DNA of 61,536 nucleotides. Origin: Acidobacteriota bacterium (GTDB taxonomy: Bacteria > Acidobacteriota > UBA6911). The stretch lies in contig JAISUT010000061.1 in assembly GCA_031271905.1 (NCBI GenBank), positions 1 to 61,536 on the forward strand, written 5' to 3'. This document shows, piece by piece, positions 50,584 through 61,436 of this stretch. The notes under the pieces were generated by a model that had not been told where the DNA came from, ran no database searches, and saw only the letters and a program-made list of their open reading frames with translations. Each line of letters opens with the position of its first letter. Within the stretch, counting starts at the first letter, position 1. The position numbers and the translations under genes were made by a program.

Positions 50584-51764
50584 GGATACTCTACCTTTGC
50601 CAGCGCGTCCCCTATCCCCCCGACAGGGGCGACCGCATACCGGTCTACCACCACCTCCGATGGCTGGGGGGGCGCCACGAGGTCGTCGTCGGCACGTTGG
50701 CGCATCCCGGAACCAGGGCGAACGCGGAGAGCCTGGGCAGGGGGCTGGGCGTGAAAGTCCTCGCCCCGGCGCACTCCCGGCGGAACCAAGCGTTGGGCAT
50801 GGCGGCGGCTTTCCTGCGGGGGATGCCGCTCAGCCTGGGCTATTTCCACAACACCTTGTTGCATGGGGCGGTCCGCGCCGAACATGCGGCGAAAAGCTTC
50901 GACGCCGTCATCGCCTTCTCCAGCTCGATGGCGCAATATGCGGAAGGCTTGGACCGCACCCCGCGCATCATGGATTTCTGCGACGTGGATTCCCGGAAAT
51001 GGGAGGCGCTCGCGCGGGAGGCGTCCGGCGTCCGGCGCCGCGTCTACCGCTACGAATGCCGGACGTTGCTGGCATACGAGCGGAAGGTCGCCGCGACTTT
51101 CGACGCCTCCTGCGTCGTGTCCGAGAACGAGGCGCGCCTGTTCCGCGAACTCATCCCCGGCGTACCTGTCCGCGTCCTCGAAAATGGCGTGGACGCGGAT
51201 TACTTCGGCGCCCTTCCCCGCAGGCCGGACGGGGTGCGGATCGTGTTCACGGGGGTGATGGACTACGCCCCCAACGTCGAAGCGGTCTCTTTTTTCGCCG
51301 ACCGCGTTTGGGGCAGGATCCGCCAAGCCCATCCGCACGCCCGTTTCGCCATCGTCGGCGCGAGGCCCGTCAAAAGCGTGCGCGACCTCGGGCGGCTTCC
51401 AGGGGTCGAGGTGACCGGGTATGTCCCCGACATCCGCCCCCACCTCGCCTCCGCGACGGTTTCAGTCGCGCCGCTGGCGGTGGCGCGAGGGGTGCAGAAC
51501 AAGGTCCTCGAAGCCATGGCGGCGGGCGTCCCCGTGCTGACGACTGCGGATGTCGCCAAGGGGTTGCCCGCCGGCGCGGAATCGCTGGTGTCCACGGCGC
51601 GCCGGGAGGCGGAGGCGTTCGCCGGCAAGTTGTTGGAGCTGGTGGGCGACGAGGCGGCGCGGGAGCGTCTGGCGGCGCAGGCGCAGGGGTTCATCCGGGG
51701 ACGCTGCACATGGGAGGCGAGACTCCAGACGCTGGACGCCTTGCTCGCCGAGGTCGTTAGATGA
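50580..51764 (+). CDS. Exosortase-associated sugar transferase (TIGR03087 family, by recall)
   Basis: A 394-residue GT-B glycosyltransferase with the N-terminal [28 protein letters not shown] segment typical of the PEP-CTERM/XrtA-associated sugar transferases. A GVMDYAPNVEAVSFF linker and a donor-binding C-terminal domain (GVEVTGYVPDIRPHLASATVSVAPL, then GVQNKVLEAMAAGVPVL) follow. It is predicted to add a sugar to the exopolysaccharide anchored or produced by this locus. It overlaps both neighbours by four bases, so it is translationally coupled. Confidence 0.88.
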   Translation: MRILYLCQRVPYPPDRGDRIPVYHHLRWLGGRHEVVVGTLAHPGTRANAESLGRGLGVKVLAPAHSRRNQALGMAAAFLRGMPLSLGYFHNTLLHGAVRAEHAAKSFDAVIAFSSSMAQYAEGLDRTPRIMDFCDVDSRKWEALAREASGVRRRVYRYECRTLLAYERKVAATFDASCVVSENEARLFRELIPGVPVRVLENGVDADYFGALPRRPDGVRIVFTGVMDYAPNVEAVSFFADRVWGRIRQAHPHARFAIVGARPVKSVRDLGRLPGVEVTGYVPDIRPHLASATVSVAPLAVARGVQNKVLEAMAAGVPVLTTADVAKGLPAGAESLVSTARREAEAFAGKLLELVGDEAARERLAAQAQGFIRGRCTWEARLQTLDALLAEVVR

Positions 51765-53839
51765 ACCTTATTCCATGGATAGAAGGGATCGCCTGTGTTT
51801 GCGGGGTGGCGCTGGGGTGCCTCGTCGCCGTGGCGCCCCGCTTCGGTCCGAGTTCCCGGCACATGCTCCTGCTGCTCCTCCCCATATCCGCCTCCGCCGG
51901 CGTCCAGGCCTTCGGCCCCCGGTTGCTGGACATGCCTTCCGCAGGCCTGCACATCGTCTCCTTCGCCCTGATCGTCCTCGCCTCGGGCGGCGGTTATTCC
52001 GTCTGTTGCGCGTTGCGGCAGAAGGCCGGGAAGAATTACGTCATCTCGGCCGGGATGTTGTCCGTCGCCTTGGCGGCGCTCCTTTTCTTCACCGTGCCGT
52101 TCTATACGCAAATGGACGAGACCGGGGCCCATGTCGTCCTCGGCCCCATGGGGTACGTCGCGTCGGCGTTCCTGCTCATCCTCGCCGTGGCCGTGATCGC
52201 CAACATCGAGGCGATCCTGCGCCACTGCGACGCCACCCTGCGGTGGGAGTTGAAATTCCTCCTCCTAGGCATCGGCACCGTCTATGGCACGATCATCTAT
52301 CTGAGCTCCCAGACCCTGCTGTACCCCTTCCTGAGCGGTTTGCTTTTCATCGGCGCCATCCACATACTCCACGCCATCTTCCTGGTCGCCTGCGTCCTGA
52401 TCGCCGTCTCTTGGAGGCGCGGCTCGGGCAAGGCGCGCATCGTCATCTCGCAGAGCGCCGTCTACAGCTTCATCACGCTCCTGAGCGTCGGCGGGTATCT
52501 CATCGCCGCCGGCGCGCTCGCCCGCATGGCGGACCGCTGGGGCGACATCGGGCTGCCGGTCGAGGTCCTGGTGTTCCTCATCGCCGTCGTGGGCTTGGCG
52601 ATCCTGCTGCTGGCGACCGGCTTCCGCCACAAGACGCGCTCCTGGATACGGCATAACATATTCGCCGGGAAGTACGACTACCGGCAGGCGTGGATCGAGG
52701 CCACCGGGCGCATCCGCTCCATCGACCCCCAGGAGACGACCGCCAAGGCGCTTTCCGACATCATCGAGAAATCCCTCGGCGCGGGCGAGATCAGCGTGTG
52801 GATCCGCCGCTGGGAACCCAACCGCTTGCAACTGTTGAGCGTCTCGGGTGCGTTGAACGCGACGCTGGGGCAGGAGGCGTTCGGGGTCATGGAGCAAGTG
52901 ATGGACGCGACCGAGCCGCTGTCCATGAAAGACTTGGAAAAACGGGGGGGCGGCACCGAGACGAGGGCGTTCATGGAGCGCGCCCAAGCGGTTTTGCTCG
53001 TCCCGCTCCTGTCCAGCAACCGCATCGTCGGCATCATCACCGTGGGCAAGGATCGCAGCGGGAAGAAATACGGCAGGGAGGGCAGGGAGTTCCTGCGAGT
53101 CCTCGCCGGACACGCCGCCGGCGAGTTCCACAAGGCAGACCTTTTGGCGACGCTCGTCTCCGCCAAGGAAGACGAGGCTTTCCGCGCCTTCTCCACCTTC
53201 GTGCTCCACGACCTGAAGAATTTCGCCTCGACGCTCTCCTACATCGCGCAGAACGCGCCCAGGCACCAGCACAACCCGGAATTCCAGAAAGACGCCTTCC
53301 AGTCCGTGTATGAGACGGCGGAGAAGATGAAGCGGATGTGCAACAGCCTGCGCACCTTCTCCAGCGCCCTCGCCACCGATAAAAAATCCGCAGATTTGAA
53401 CCAGATCGTGCAATCCGTCGCCGATACGTTTAGTATCGGCGACGAAGGGCGGGTGAAGCTAGAACTCGCCGGCCTGCCACCGGTCTTCGTAGACGAGGAG
53501 GAGGTGAAACGGGTCTTGCAGAACCTGCTGGTGAACGCCCGGGAGGCGATCGCGCCCGACGGCATCGTCTCCATCCGCACGTCCGCCCACGGGGACAACG
53601 TCGACGTGTTCGTGGAGGACGACGGCAAGGGGATGAGCCGGGAGTTCTTGGAGAAAGAGCTGTTCATGCCGTTCCACACGACGAAGAGCTCGGGGCTGGG
53701 CATCGGCCTGTTCCATTCGAAGAAGATCATGGAGGCGCACCAGGGAGGCATCTCCGTCGAAAGCGAAGAGGGGAAGGGGACCAGGATCCACCTGACGTTT
53801 CCAGTCACCCCCGCCGGGAACGCCTCCGGGAAAAAGTGA
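51761..53839 (+). CDS. prsK: XrtA/PEP-CTERM system histidine kinase PrsK
   Basis: A 692-residue membrane histidine kinase. The first 290 residues contain about eight transmembrane helices, as in PrsK. A GAF-like region follows, then a HisKA domain with the phospho-accepting histidine in FVLHDLKN (near 483) and a HATPase with N-box LVNAREA, DDGKGMS, and a G-rich loop SSGLGIGLF. PrsK with PrsR controls PEP-CTERM protein genes. It overlaps the sugar transferase by four bases and precedes prsR, so the two-component system is part of the operon. Confidence 0.93.
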   Translation: MNLIPWIEGIACVCGVALGCLVAVAPRFGPSSRHMLLLLLPISASAGVQAFGPRLLDMPSAGLHIVSFALIVLASGGGYSVCCALRQKAGKNYVISAGMLSVALAALLFFTVPFYTQMDETGAHVVLGPMGYVASAFLLILAVAVIANIEAILRHCDATLRWELKFLLLGIGTVYGTIIYLSSQTLLYPFLSGLLFIGAIHILHAIFLVACVLIAVSWRRGSGKARIVISQSAVYSFITLLSVGGYLIAAGALARMADRWGDIGLPVEVLVFLIAVVGLAILLLATGFRHKTRSWIRHNIFAGKYDYRQAWIEATGRIRSIDPQETTAKALSDIIEKSLGAGEISVWIRRWEPNRLQLLSVSGALNATLGQEAFGVMEQVMDATEPLSMKDLEKRGGGTETRAFMERAQAVLLVPLLSSNRIVGIITVGKDRSGKKYGREGREFLRVLAGHAAGEFHKADLLATLVSAKEDEAFRAFSTFVLHDLKNFASTLSYIAQNAPRHQHNPEFQKDAFQSVYETAEKMKRMCNSLRTFSSALATDKKSADLNQIVQSVADTFSIGDEGRVKLELAGLPPVFVDEEEVKRVLQNLLVNAREAIAPDGIVSIRTSAHGDNVDVFVEDDGKGMSREFLEKELFMPFHTTKSSGLGIGLFHSKKIMEAHQGGISVESEEGKGTRIHLTFPVTPAGNASGKK

Positions 53840-53906
53840 GCCGGCGGGGGACGGGCGTGTTATACTTGATGCGACTTTGTACTATAACCACGGGAGCCAG
53901 GTGCCG

Positions 53907-55337
<1,431 letters not shown>

Positions 55338-55353
55338 GCTTGCGGGACGACAC

Positions 55354-56286
55354 ATGGAAAGCGTTTTGAAGAAATCGATGTGGTGGTTCGCGGCGCCGGC
55401 GGCGTGTTTCGCCATCCTATACCACCAGGTGATCGCCAAGCTGGTGTACGACTGGTACACCGACGACAACTACTCCCATGGTTTTTTCATCGCCCCCATC
55501 GCCCTTTATTTCGTCTGGGAGCGCCGGGCGGCGTTGAAGGACGCAGCGCGGTGCGGCAACGCCTGGGGGCTGGTTTTGGTCGCCGGCGCCTTGGCGATGT
55601 TGCTGGCGGGCGTCCTCGGGTCGGAGCTGTTCCTCACGCGATTCTCCATGCTGGGCGTGCTCGCGGGGGCGGTCTTGTTCCTTTTCGGCTGGAGGCACCT
55701 TAAGATCGCGATCCTCCCGATCGCATTCCTGCTGTTGATGATCCCCATCCCGGCGATCATCTTCAACCACATCGTGTTCCCCCTGCAACTGTTGGCGTCG
55801 CAGTTCGGGGAGGGGGCGCTCGTCGCCTGCCATATCCCGGTGTTGCGCGAAGGGAACGTCATCCACCTCGCCACCACCAGCCTGGAGGTCGCCGAGGCGT
55901 GTAGCGGCATCCGCTCCCTGATCTCGCTGCTGACGCTGGGGATCGTATACGGCTACCTCATGGATCCGAGGGTCTGGGTGCGCGTCGTGCTCGCAGCCGG
56001 GACTGTGCCGATAGCCATCGTCGCCAACGGCATCCGCGTGGCGGGGACGGGCATCGCCGCCCACTATTACGGCGCCGCCGCCGCCGAGGGGTTCGCCCAC
56101 ACCTTCTCCGGGTGGCTCATCTTCGTCGCGGCGTTTATCATGATGTTCATCCTGTACCGGGTCATCGTGCTGGTCGCCCCGCGACGAGCCGCCGTCGCCG
56201 AGGCGGGGCCGCCTGATGGGGAGCCCGATGCGGAGTCTGCGCTGGCGGAGGCGGGGCGGCCCGGCGCGAATGAAGGTGAAGGATGA
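55354..56286 (+). CDS. xrtA: Exosortase A (XrtA)
   Basis: A 310-residue polytopic transpeptidase of the exosortase family that cleaves and anchors PEP-CTERM proteins. The catalytic triad is complete: C183 in EACSGIRS, R228 in NGIRVAGTG, and H249 in FAHTFSGW. About eight membrane helices are present, with a charged, Pro/Glu-rich tail after residue 275. It follows prsR by 16 bases and precedes the EpsI-like gene, the standard order of XrtA loci. Confidence 0.95.
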   Translation: MESVLKKSMWWFAAPAACFAILYHQVIAKLVYDWYTDDNYSHGFFIAPIALYFVWERRAALKDAARCGNAWGLVLVAGALAMLLAGVLGSELFLTRFSMLGVLAGAVLFLFGWRHLKIAILPIAFLLLMIPIPAIIFNHIVFPLQLLASQFGEGALVACHIPVLREGNVIHLATTSLEVAEACSGIRSLISLLTLGIVYGYLMDPRVWVRVVLAAGTVPIAIVANGIRVAGTGIAAHYYGAAAAEGFAHTFSGWLIFVAAFIMMFILYRVIVLVAPRRAAVAEAGPPDGEPDAESALAEAGRPGANEGEG

Positions 56287-56316
56287 TGGGCGAAGGTTGA
56301 CGAACGGGGTGATCGC

Positions 56317-56964
56317 ATGAAGGTTCGTATCGTAATTTTAAGCTTGTTCCTGCTTGCCGCCGCCGCGGTGATATCCTACGCCTCCCGTCCGGAGGTCGTC
56401 CCCCTCCGGCAGTCCCTGGAAGGGTTGCCCATGCACCTCGACGGGTGGTCGGGGCAGCGCTCTCCCGACATGGATCAGAAGGTCTTGGACGTGTTGGGCG
56501 TGGACGACTACATCGACAGGGTCTACTACCAAGAGGGGGATGGGAGCCCTGTCGGACTGTACATCGGGTATTACCAAAGCCAGCGGGCGGGCGACACCAT
56601 CCACTCCCCGCTGAACTGCCTTCCGGGCGCGGGTTGGAACCCCGTCCGAAACGAGCATGTCATCGTCCCGGTGGACGGCGGGCGAACCATCGAGATCAAC
56701 CGCATCACCATCCAAAAGGGGGCGAACAGCCAAGTCGTCCTTTATTGGTACCAAAGCCACGGCCGCGCGATCGCCAGCGAATACAAGGGCAAGGTCTACA
56801 CGGTGTTGGACGCCTTGCGCACCAACCGCACGGACGCGGCGCTGGTCAGGGTCATCTGCCCCGTCAGGGGCGCCTCGGCCGCGGCGGAGGACGCCGCCGA
56901 GAAGACCGCCGTCGAATTCACGCAAACCCTGTTTCCGTTGCTCGGCCAATACCTGCCGGATTGA
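56317..56964 (+). CDS. EpsI-domain protein of the exosortase locus
   Basis: A 215-residue exported protein with an N-terminal membrane anchor (residues 5-20) and the EpsI domain: DTIHSPLNCLPGAGWNPV near 93-110, and IQKGANSQVVLYWYQSHGR. In some organisms EpsI is fused to exosortase or serves as an exopolysaccharide export/assembly component. It is the last gene of the forward operon. The downstream HAD gene is convergent. Confidence 0.9.
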   Translation: MKVRIVILSLFLLAAAAVISYASRPEVVPLRQSLEGLPMHLDGWSGQRSPDMDQKVLDVLGVDDYIDRVYYQEGDGSPVGLYIGYYQSQRAGDTIHSPLNCLPGAGWNPVRNEHVIVPVDGGRTIEINRITIQKGANSQVVLYWYQSHGRAIASEYKGKVYTVLDALRTNRTDAALVRVICPVRGASAAAEDAAEKTAVEFTQTLFPLLGQYLPD

Positions 56965-57044
56965 CGGGCGGCGAGGGCGCTGTCGCGGGGCGGGCGCTGG
57001 AAATCCCGTCCCGGGAGGGAGCCGGTCGCGCCATGGCCGGTGTT

Positions 57045-57701
57045 TCAGCGGCGCGCCCCTTGGCGGGCGGACAGCCGTCCGAGCACGTCCATGAAATCGG
57101 CGACGCCGTCGATGGCGCAGTCCGCGACGCCCGCAACATCCCCGCCCCCGCCGACCAGCACCGTGGCCATCCCCAGCGCCCTCGCGGTGCGGATGTTCGC
57201 AGGGTGGTCTTCCAGCAGCACGCATTCCTCCGCCCGCGCACCGAGGAACTCCAAAGCCTTTCGATAAGCCCTCGGGTCGGGCTTGTTGCAGAAATCGACC
57301 AGGTGGATGTCGATGATCGCCTCGAAATGGCGCAGCACGCCGAGGCGCGTCAACACGCGGCGGGCGTGGGCGGCGTCGGCGTTGGTGAACACCGCCTTGC
57401 GCAGAGGCAGGGCGTCGAGCATCCGGTCGAGGGCCGCGTCCCTCCCGATGAGGCTGTCCAAGGGGAGATCGTGGACGAAGGCGAGGAAGTCGTCGGGATC
57501 GACCTCGTAGCTGCGGCGCAACCCGTTGAGCGTCGTCCCGTAGGCGGCGCACAACCCGTCCCGCAACCCGCTGACATCCGCCTCGGGGATGCCGAGGCGC
57601 TCGGCCATGAACCTGTTCATGCGCCTGCCAATCTCCCTCATCACTCCGCTGGATGCGGGATAGAGCGTGTTGTCGAGGTCAAATAACGCGCAACGCAGCA
57701 T
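57045..57701 (-). CDS. HAD-superfamily pyrimidine 5'-nucleotidase-like protein
   Basis: A 218-residue HAD hydrolase of the YjjG/SDT1 type. Motif I is FDLDNTLYP, motif II VFTNAD, and motif III/IV CNKPDPRAYRKALEF with LLEDHPANIRTARALGM. The substrate class is small phosphorylated metabolites, typically pyrimidine nucleotides. Its ATG lies inside the 3' end of ttcA on the same strand (23-base overlap), so the two are translationally coupled. Confidence 0.88.
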   Translation of the reverse strand: MLRCALFDLDNTLYPASSGVMREIGRRMNRFMAERLGIPEADVSGLRDGLCAAYGTTLNGLRRSYEVDPDDFLAFVHDLPLDSLIGRDAALDRMLDALPLRKAVFTNADAAHARRVLTRLGVLRHFEAIIDIHLVDFCNKPDPRAYRKALEFLGARAEECVLLEDHPANIRTARALGMATVLVGGGGDVAGVADCAIDGVADFMDVLGRLSARQGARR

Positions 57702-58494
57702 CGGGCGCCCCCTTGGCCGGCGCTTCGGTTTTGACCGCACCGCCCGTCACGGCGCTCCCCCCGGCGGCGCCGAAACCCATCCGCCCCAGCGCCGCGAGCA
57801 TGGAATGGCGTATCTCCGGTATCTCCCCTTCCAGGCCGTCCACCAACCGAAGCATCCTCTTGCGCTGGAGGTCTTTCTGCGAACCGCAGAAAGTGCAGGG
57901 GACGACGGGGTATCCCATGAGTTTGGCGAATGCCGCGATGTCGGCCTCCCAGCAGTATGCCATCGGGCGGATGACGACGTTGCGCCCATCCGTGCTGCGG
58001 AGCAGGGGCGGCATGCTGCGCGGGGATCCTTCGAAGAAGAAGTTGAGCATGAAGGTGGCGATCGCGTCGTCGGCATGGTGCCCCAAGGCGATCTTGCCGC
58101 ACCCCTCCTCGACGGCGACGTTGTACAAGACGCCCCGGCGCAGGCGCGAGCAGAGCGAGCAGGCGGTCTCGCCCTCGGCGATCTTGCTTTTCACGATGGA
58201 GTAGGTGTCCCTCTCGACGACGCGGAACGGCACGTCCTGCCGCATCAGGTACTCCGCCACGGTCGCCGAGGGGAAGCCGGGCTGCTTTTGATCCAAGTGC
58301 ACGGCAAGCAAGTCGAAGCGCACCGGCGCGCGCCGCCGCAGGTCTTGCAACAGCGTCAACAGCGTGTAGCTGTCCTTGCCGCCGCTGAGGCAGACCATGA
58401 CGCGGTCGCCCTCTTCGATCATCGCGAAGTCGGCGACCGCCTGCCCCGCCTTGTGCAAAAGTCTCTTCCTGAGCGCCTGTTCCGGGCTTTTCAT
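57679..58494 (-). CDS. ttcA: tRNA 2-thiocytidine biosynthesis protein TtcA-like
   Basis: A 271-residue PP-loop ATPase that thiolates cytidine 32 in tRNA. The PP-loop SGGKDS is at about 36-41, the catalytic/cluster cysteines CSLC (near 113) and CTFC (near 215) are present, and the histidines in LGHHADDAI complete the signature. Length is slightly below the E. coli enzyme. ATG 58494 is used instead of the upstream in-frame 58527. The HAD gene overlaps its 3' end. Confidence 0.9.
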   Translation of the reverse strand: MKSPEQALRKRLLHKAGQAVADFAMIEEGDRVMVCLSGGKDSYTLLTLLQDLRRRAPVRFDLLAVHLDQKQPGFPSATVAEYLMRQDVPFRVVERDTYSIVKSKIAEGETACSLCSRLRRGVLYNVAVEEGCGKIALGHHADDAIATFMLNFFFEGSPRSMPPLLRSTDGRNVVIRPMAYCWEADIAAFAKLMGYPVVPCTFCGSQKDLQRKRMLRLVDGLEGEIPEIRHSMLAALGRMGFGAAGGSAVTGGAVKTEAPAKGAPDAALRVI

Positions 58495-58632
58495 GCGACT
58501 CCCCGCCTCCCGCCGCCGCGACCGCAACCGCCTGCCCCGGGCGCCGGCGCGGGCGAATTGCGGATTGTACCATACGCGGCGGGCGCGGTGCGCATTCGGG
58601 CGCGGCGTGCCGCGCGGGTGTATACTTTTCGC

Positions 58633-59376
58633 ATGAAAAATGTTCGTGTGACCTGCCTCGGTTCCGGCGACGCATTCTCCTCTGGGGGACGGCGCATGTC
58701 CGGGTATCTCGTCGAAACGCCTGAGAGCGCGCTGTTGCTCGACTGCGGGCCCACGGTGTTGCAGGCGCTGCAGTCATCGCGCCTTTCTGCGGCACCGCTG
58801 GACGCGGTGTTCCTGAGCCATCTGCACGGCGACCATTTCGGCGGCTTGCCGTTCCTGTTCCTGCACTACCTCTACGTCGAGCCGCGGCGGAGGCCGCTGG
58901 TGATCGCGGGTCCGCCAGGGACGCCGGAGCGCGTCCGCGCGCTTTTCTCGCTCTGCTACGCCGACACGGCCGCCGAGCCGCCGCCTTACGCGACGGAGTT
59001 CGTCGATGCGCTCCCCGGCGTGGAGATCGCGGTCAAAGACGCCCGCATCGTTCCGTTCCCGGCGCCCCACCAGGCGTCGCCGCCGTCGTTGGGGTGCGAG
59101 GTGCTCGCCGGCGGCAAGAAGATCGTCTATTCCGGCGACAGCGGCTGGACTGAGGAGCTCCCCCGCCGCACGCGGGGCGCGGATCTCCTCCTCTGCGAAT
59201 GCACCTCGTTCGCGACGCGGATGGACACGCACTTGGACTATCCGCGCATCATGGAAAACCGTGAGCGCCTCGGCGCGAAAAGGACGGTGCTGACGCATCT
59301 GGGCAAAGAGATGCTGGAGCGGCGGGATGAGGTCGAGATGGAAATGGCGACCGACGGCATGGTCATAGAGCTGTAG
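58633..59376 (+). CDS. RNase Z-like metallo-beta-lactamase hydrolase
   Basis: A 247-residue MBL hydrolase. The N-terminus MKNVRVTCLGSGDAFSSGGR and the metal motif LSHLHGDHFGG are those of the RNase Z / PhnP-like group; IVYSGDSGW and LTHLG supply the other ligands. The RNase Z exosite arm is not evident, so a related hydrolase is more likely than true tRNase Z. A TATACT box ends just before the ATG, so the message may be leaderless. It is divergent from ttcA. Confidence 0.85.
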   Translation: MKNVRVTCLGSGDAFSSGGRRMSGYLVETPESALLLDCGPTVLQALQSSRLSAAPLDAVFLSHLHGDHFGGLPFLFLHYLYVEPRRRPLVIAGPPGTPERVRALFSLCYADTAAEPPPYATEFVDALPGVEIAVKDARIVPFPAPHQASPPSLGCEVLAGGKKIVYSGDSGWTEELPRRTRGADLLLCECTSFATRMDTHLDYPRIMENRERLGAKRTVLTHLGKEMLERRDEVEMEMATDGMVIEL

Positions 59377-59432
59377 CCGGTGCGCGCTCGTGGGTGGCTC
59401 ACAGAAAAGCCATGGAAAAGCGGGGGTTGAAC

Positions 59433-59461
59433 TTGAAGAGCGGCGGGGAGTCTGCTATAAA
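59433..59461 (+). promoter_or_regulatory. tRNA-Thr promoter
   Basis: TTGAAG (59433-59438) and TATAAA (59456-59461) are 17 bases apart and end 49 bases before the tRNA gene, a normal layout for a tRNA promoter. Confidence 0.7.
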
Positions 59462-59510
59462 CTCTCTCGCGTTTCGAGCGTTTGGCGGTTTCTGCCAAGG
59501 CGTCCGCAAG

Positions 59511-59586
<76 letters not shown>

Positions 59587-59628
59587 AAACATCCGTAAAA
59601 TCGACATATTGTTAAAAAATAAAGAGCC

Positions 59629-61293
59629 ATGGCTCCAACCAATCAGTCGTCAATGACGGAATCATCAAGCGGCAAGGCTGGCGCAAAGCCATCCTCGCCG
59701 CGAGAATATTGGATTTGGACATCCCTGGCAGTTTTCACCCTGTTGCCGGCGTGGTTGAGCTGCGCTCTGTTTCTGTCGGGCGTAGCGGGAATAAATCTGT
59801 TAAATTTGTCCGATCCGCCGGAGATTGCGATTGTTTTGTTTGGACTTGTGGGCATCGCCCTCGTTTTTGCGCTGTTTTATGCCGTTTATACTTTCGGGAA
59901 AAAAGCAATATTGCCGGATACCTTTCTGTCGCGTTACGGGCCGTTCATCGCGCCCATTCTGATGACGCTCGTCGTCTGGACGATCCTGTGCCTTCTTGGC
60001 AGCGCAAATCCTTCCAGCAGCCGGAATCCTTTGATGTGGTTCTTTCTGCCTTTTTTCCTCGTCCTCGTCGTTGCGCAATTTGCCGGATTTACCCGCGACG
60101 GTTGGTGTCTTCCCGTTATAGCCATCTCCTCCTATCTGCTTTTTCTTGGCTTCTTCATCCTCGGCACATGGCGGGCCAAACGCTTCAAGACACTGGAGAA
60201 CGGCAAAGTGCGCCCCCTGATTGCGTTCTTGTTCGTGCTCGCGATGGTCGCCTTCGGACTGAGCGGCGTCCAATACCAAAGCTTCTACCAAAACATCCTT
60301 CACGACGACCCGGATCATCCGGAGTTGCAATTTGCGGACGACATAAGCGTATCGATCATGTCTTTTGTATACTCCCCTTTCCCCGACTTCCCCGCTATCG
60401 GCGACAAAACCGCCGAAGCCTTCGCTAAAGGCTTGAAGCTGGTTGAAGGCGCGGAGCTGGTTGAAGGCGCGAATCTGGTCGCCCCGCGAAAACCGCCGAT
60501 GCTCCGAATCGACAGCGATTACCCGAAACTGGATGGCGCGACATCCTTGATTCCCGTTTACGCCGCCGCCGCGAGAGCCATTTATCGCGCCGACGATGGC
60601 ACGCGCAAAGCATCCGTCGCTTTCAGCGAATCGACGCCGGAGGCGTACCAGGCGCTGATCGAAGGCCGCGCGGACATGATCTTCGTCCCCGCGCCGTCCG
60701 AAAAACAGCGACAGGATGCCGCCGAAAAAGGAATCGCTTTCACGGTCACCCCGATCGCCAGAGAAGCTTTCGTTTTCCTCGTCAACGAAAGCAATCCCGT
60801 CACCAGTCTGACCGCCGATCAAATCCGGGGCATATACAGCGGCGGAATCGACGATTGGCGGAAGGTCGGCGGCACACCCGGCGAAATTATGGCTTTCCAG
60901 CGCAAAGAAGGATCCGAGGGCCAGACGGCCATGCAACGATATGTCATGCGCGATACGCCGATGCGCGAACCGCTGAAACGCGCGTATTACAACGACATGG
61001 GCGGGCGGTTCTACCGCGCGGCCGTCTATCGCAACCTGAGCGGCGCGATCGGCTATTCGTTCCGCTTTTACGTCACGGAGACGAACTCCTTTCCCGGCGT
61101 TCGCCTGCTGGCCGTCAACGGCATCGCGCCGACGATCGAGAACATCCGCGACGGCAGCTATCCATTCACGGACGAGGCGTGCATCGTCACCGCCCGCCCG
61201 CTTTCCGAAAACGCACAAAAACTGCGCGACTGGTTTCTGGGCGAGGAGGGGCAACAACTCATCGCGGACGTGGGGTACGTTCCGATAAACTGA
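59629..61293 (+). CDS. Membrane protein fused to a PstS-like substrate-binding domain
   Basis: A 554-residue protein. Residues 28-235 contain about six transmembrane helices, then an outside domain like phosphate-binding PstS: SLIPVYAAAARAIYRADDG, SESTPEAYQALIEGRADMIFVPAPS, FLVNESNPVTSLTADQIRGIYSG and GEEGQQLIADVGYVPIN. A fused membrane anchor is unusual for this fold. The DNA has visibly lower G+C than the genes to its left and lies directly after the tRNA, suggesting foreign origin. An in-frame ATG at 59653 is a possible start. Confidence 0.8.
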   Translation: MAPTNQSSMTESSSGKAGAKPSSPREYWIWTSLAVFTLLPAWLSCALFLSGVAGINLLNLSDPPEIAIVLFGLVGIALVFALFYAVYTFGKKAILPDTFLSRYGPFIAPILMTLVVWTILCLLGSANPSSSRNPLMWFFLPFFLVLVVAQFAGFTRDGWCLPVIAISSYLLFLGFFILGTWRAKRFKTLENGKVRPLIAFLFVLAMVAFGLSGVQYQSFYQNILHDDPDHPELQFADDISVSIMSFVYSPFPDFPAIGDKTAEAFAKGLKLVEGAELVEGANLVAPRKPPMLRIDSDYPKLDGATSLIPVYAAAARAIYRADDGTRKASVAFSESTPEAYQALIEGRADMIFVPAPSEKQRQDAAEKGIAFTVTPIAREAFVFLVNESNPVTSLTADQIRGIYSGGIDDWRKVGGTPGEIMAFQRKEGSEGQTAMQRYVMRDTPMREPLKRAYYNDMGGRFYRAAVYRNLSGAIGYSFRFYVTETNSFPGVRLLAVNGIAPTIENIRDGSYPFTDEACIVTARPLSENAQKLRDWFLGEEGQQLIADVGYVPIN

Positions 61294-61343
61294 GCGATGC
61301 ATGCGGCGACGTACTGCCGTCAATGCATAAAAAGGATAGTGAC

Positions 61344-61424
61344 ATGAAAACTCAAATTCTCTTGCTCTTTTCACTCTTTTCGCTGATGTGCGCTTCTGTC
61401 ACAGCACAGAGCGATGCAACGTAG
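61344..61424 (+). CDS. Signal-peptide-bearing fragment, probably truncated
   Basis: A 26-codon frame with AAAGGA seven bases before its ATG. It encodes a near-perfect signal peptide (MKTQILLLFSLFSLMCASVTAQ) and only SDAT after it. A secreted protein seems to have been cut off here, probably by the insertion sequence whose transposase end follows at 61437. It shares the LL...AQ style of ending with the leaders at 1396 and 10021. Confidence 0.5.
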   Translation: MKTQILLLFSLFSLMCASVTAQSDAT

Positions 61425-61436
61425 ATTCCCGAAAAG

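Noticed and set aside
58633-59376. True RNase Z (tRNA 3' processing enzyme)
   Set aside because: The metal motif fits but the exosite arm is not evident and the tRNA in this window already encodes CCA; the broader MBL call is safer.
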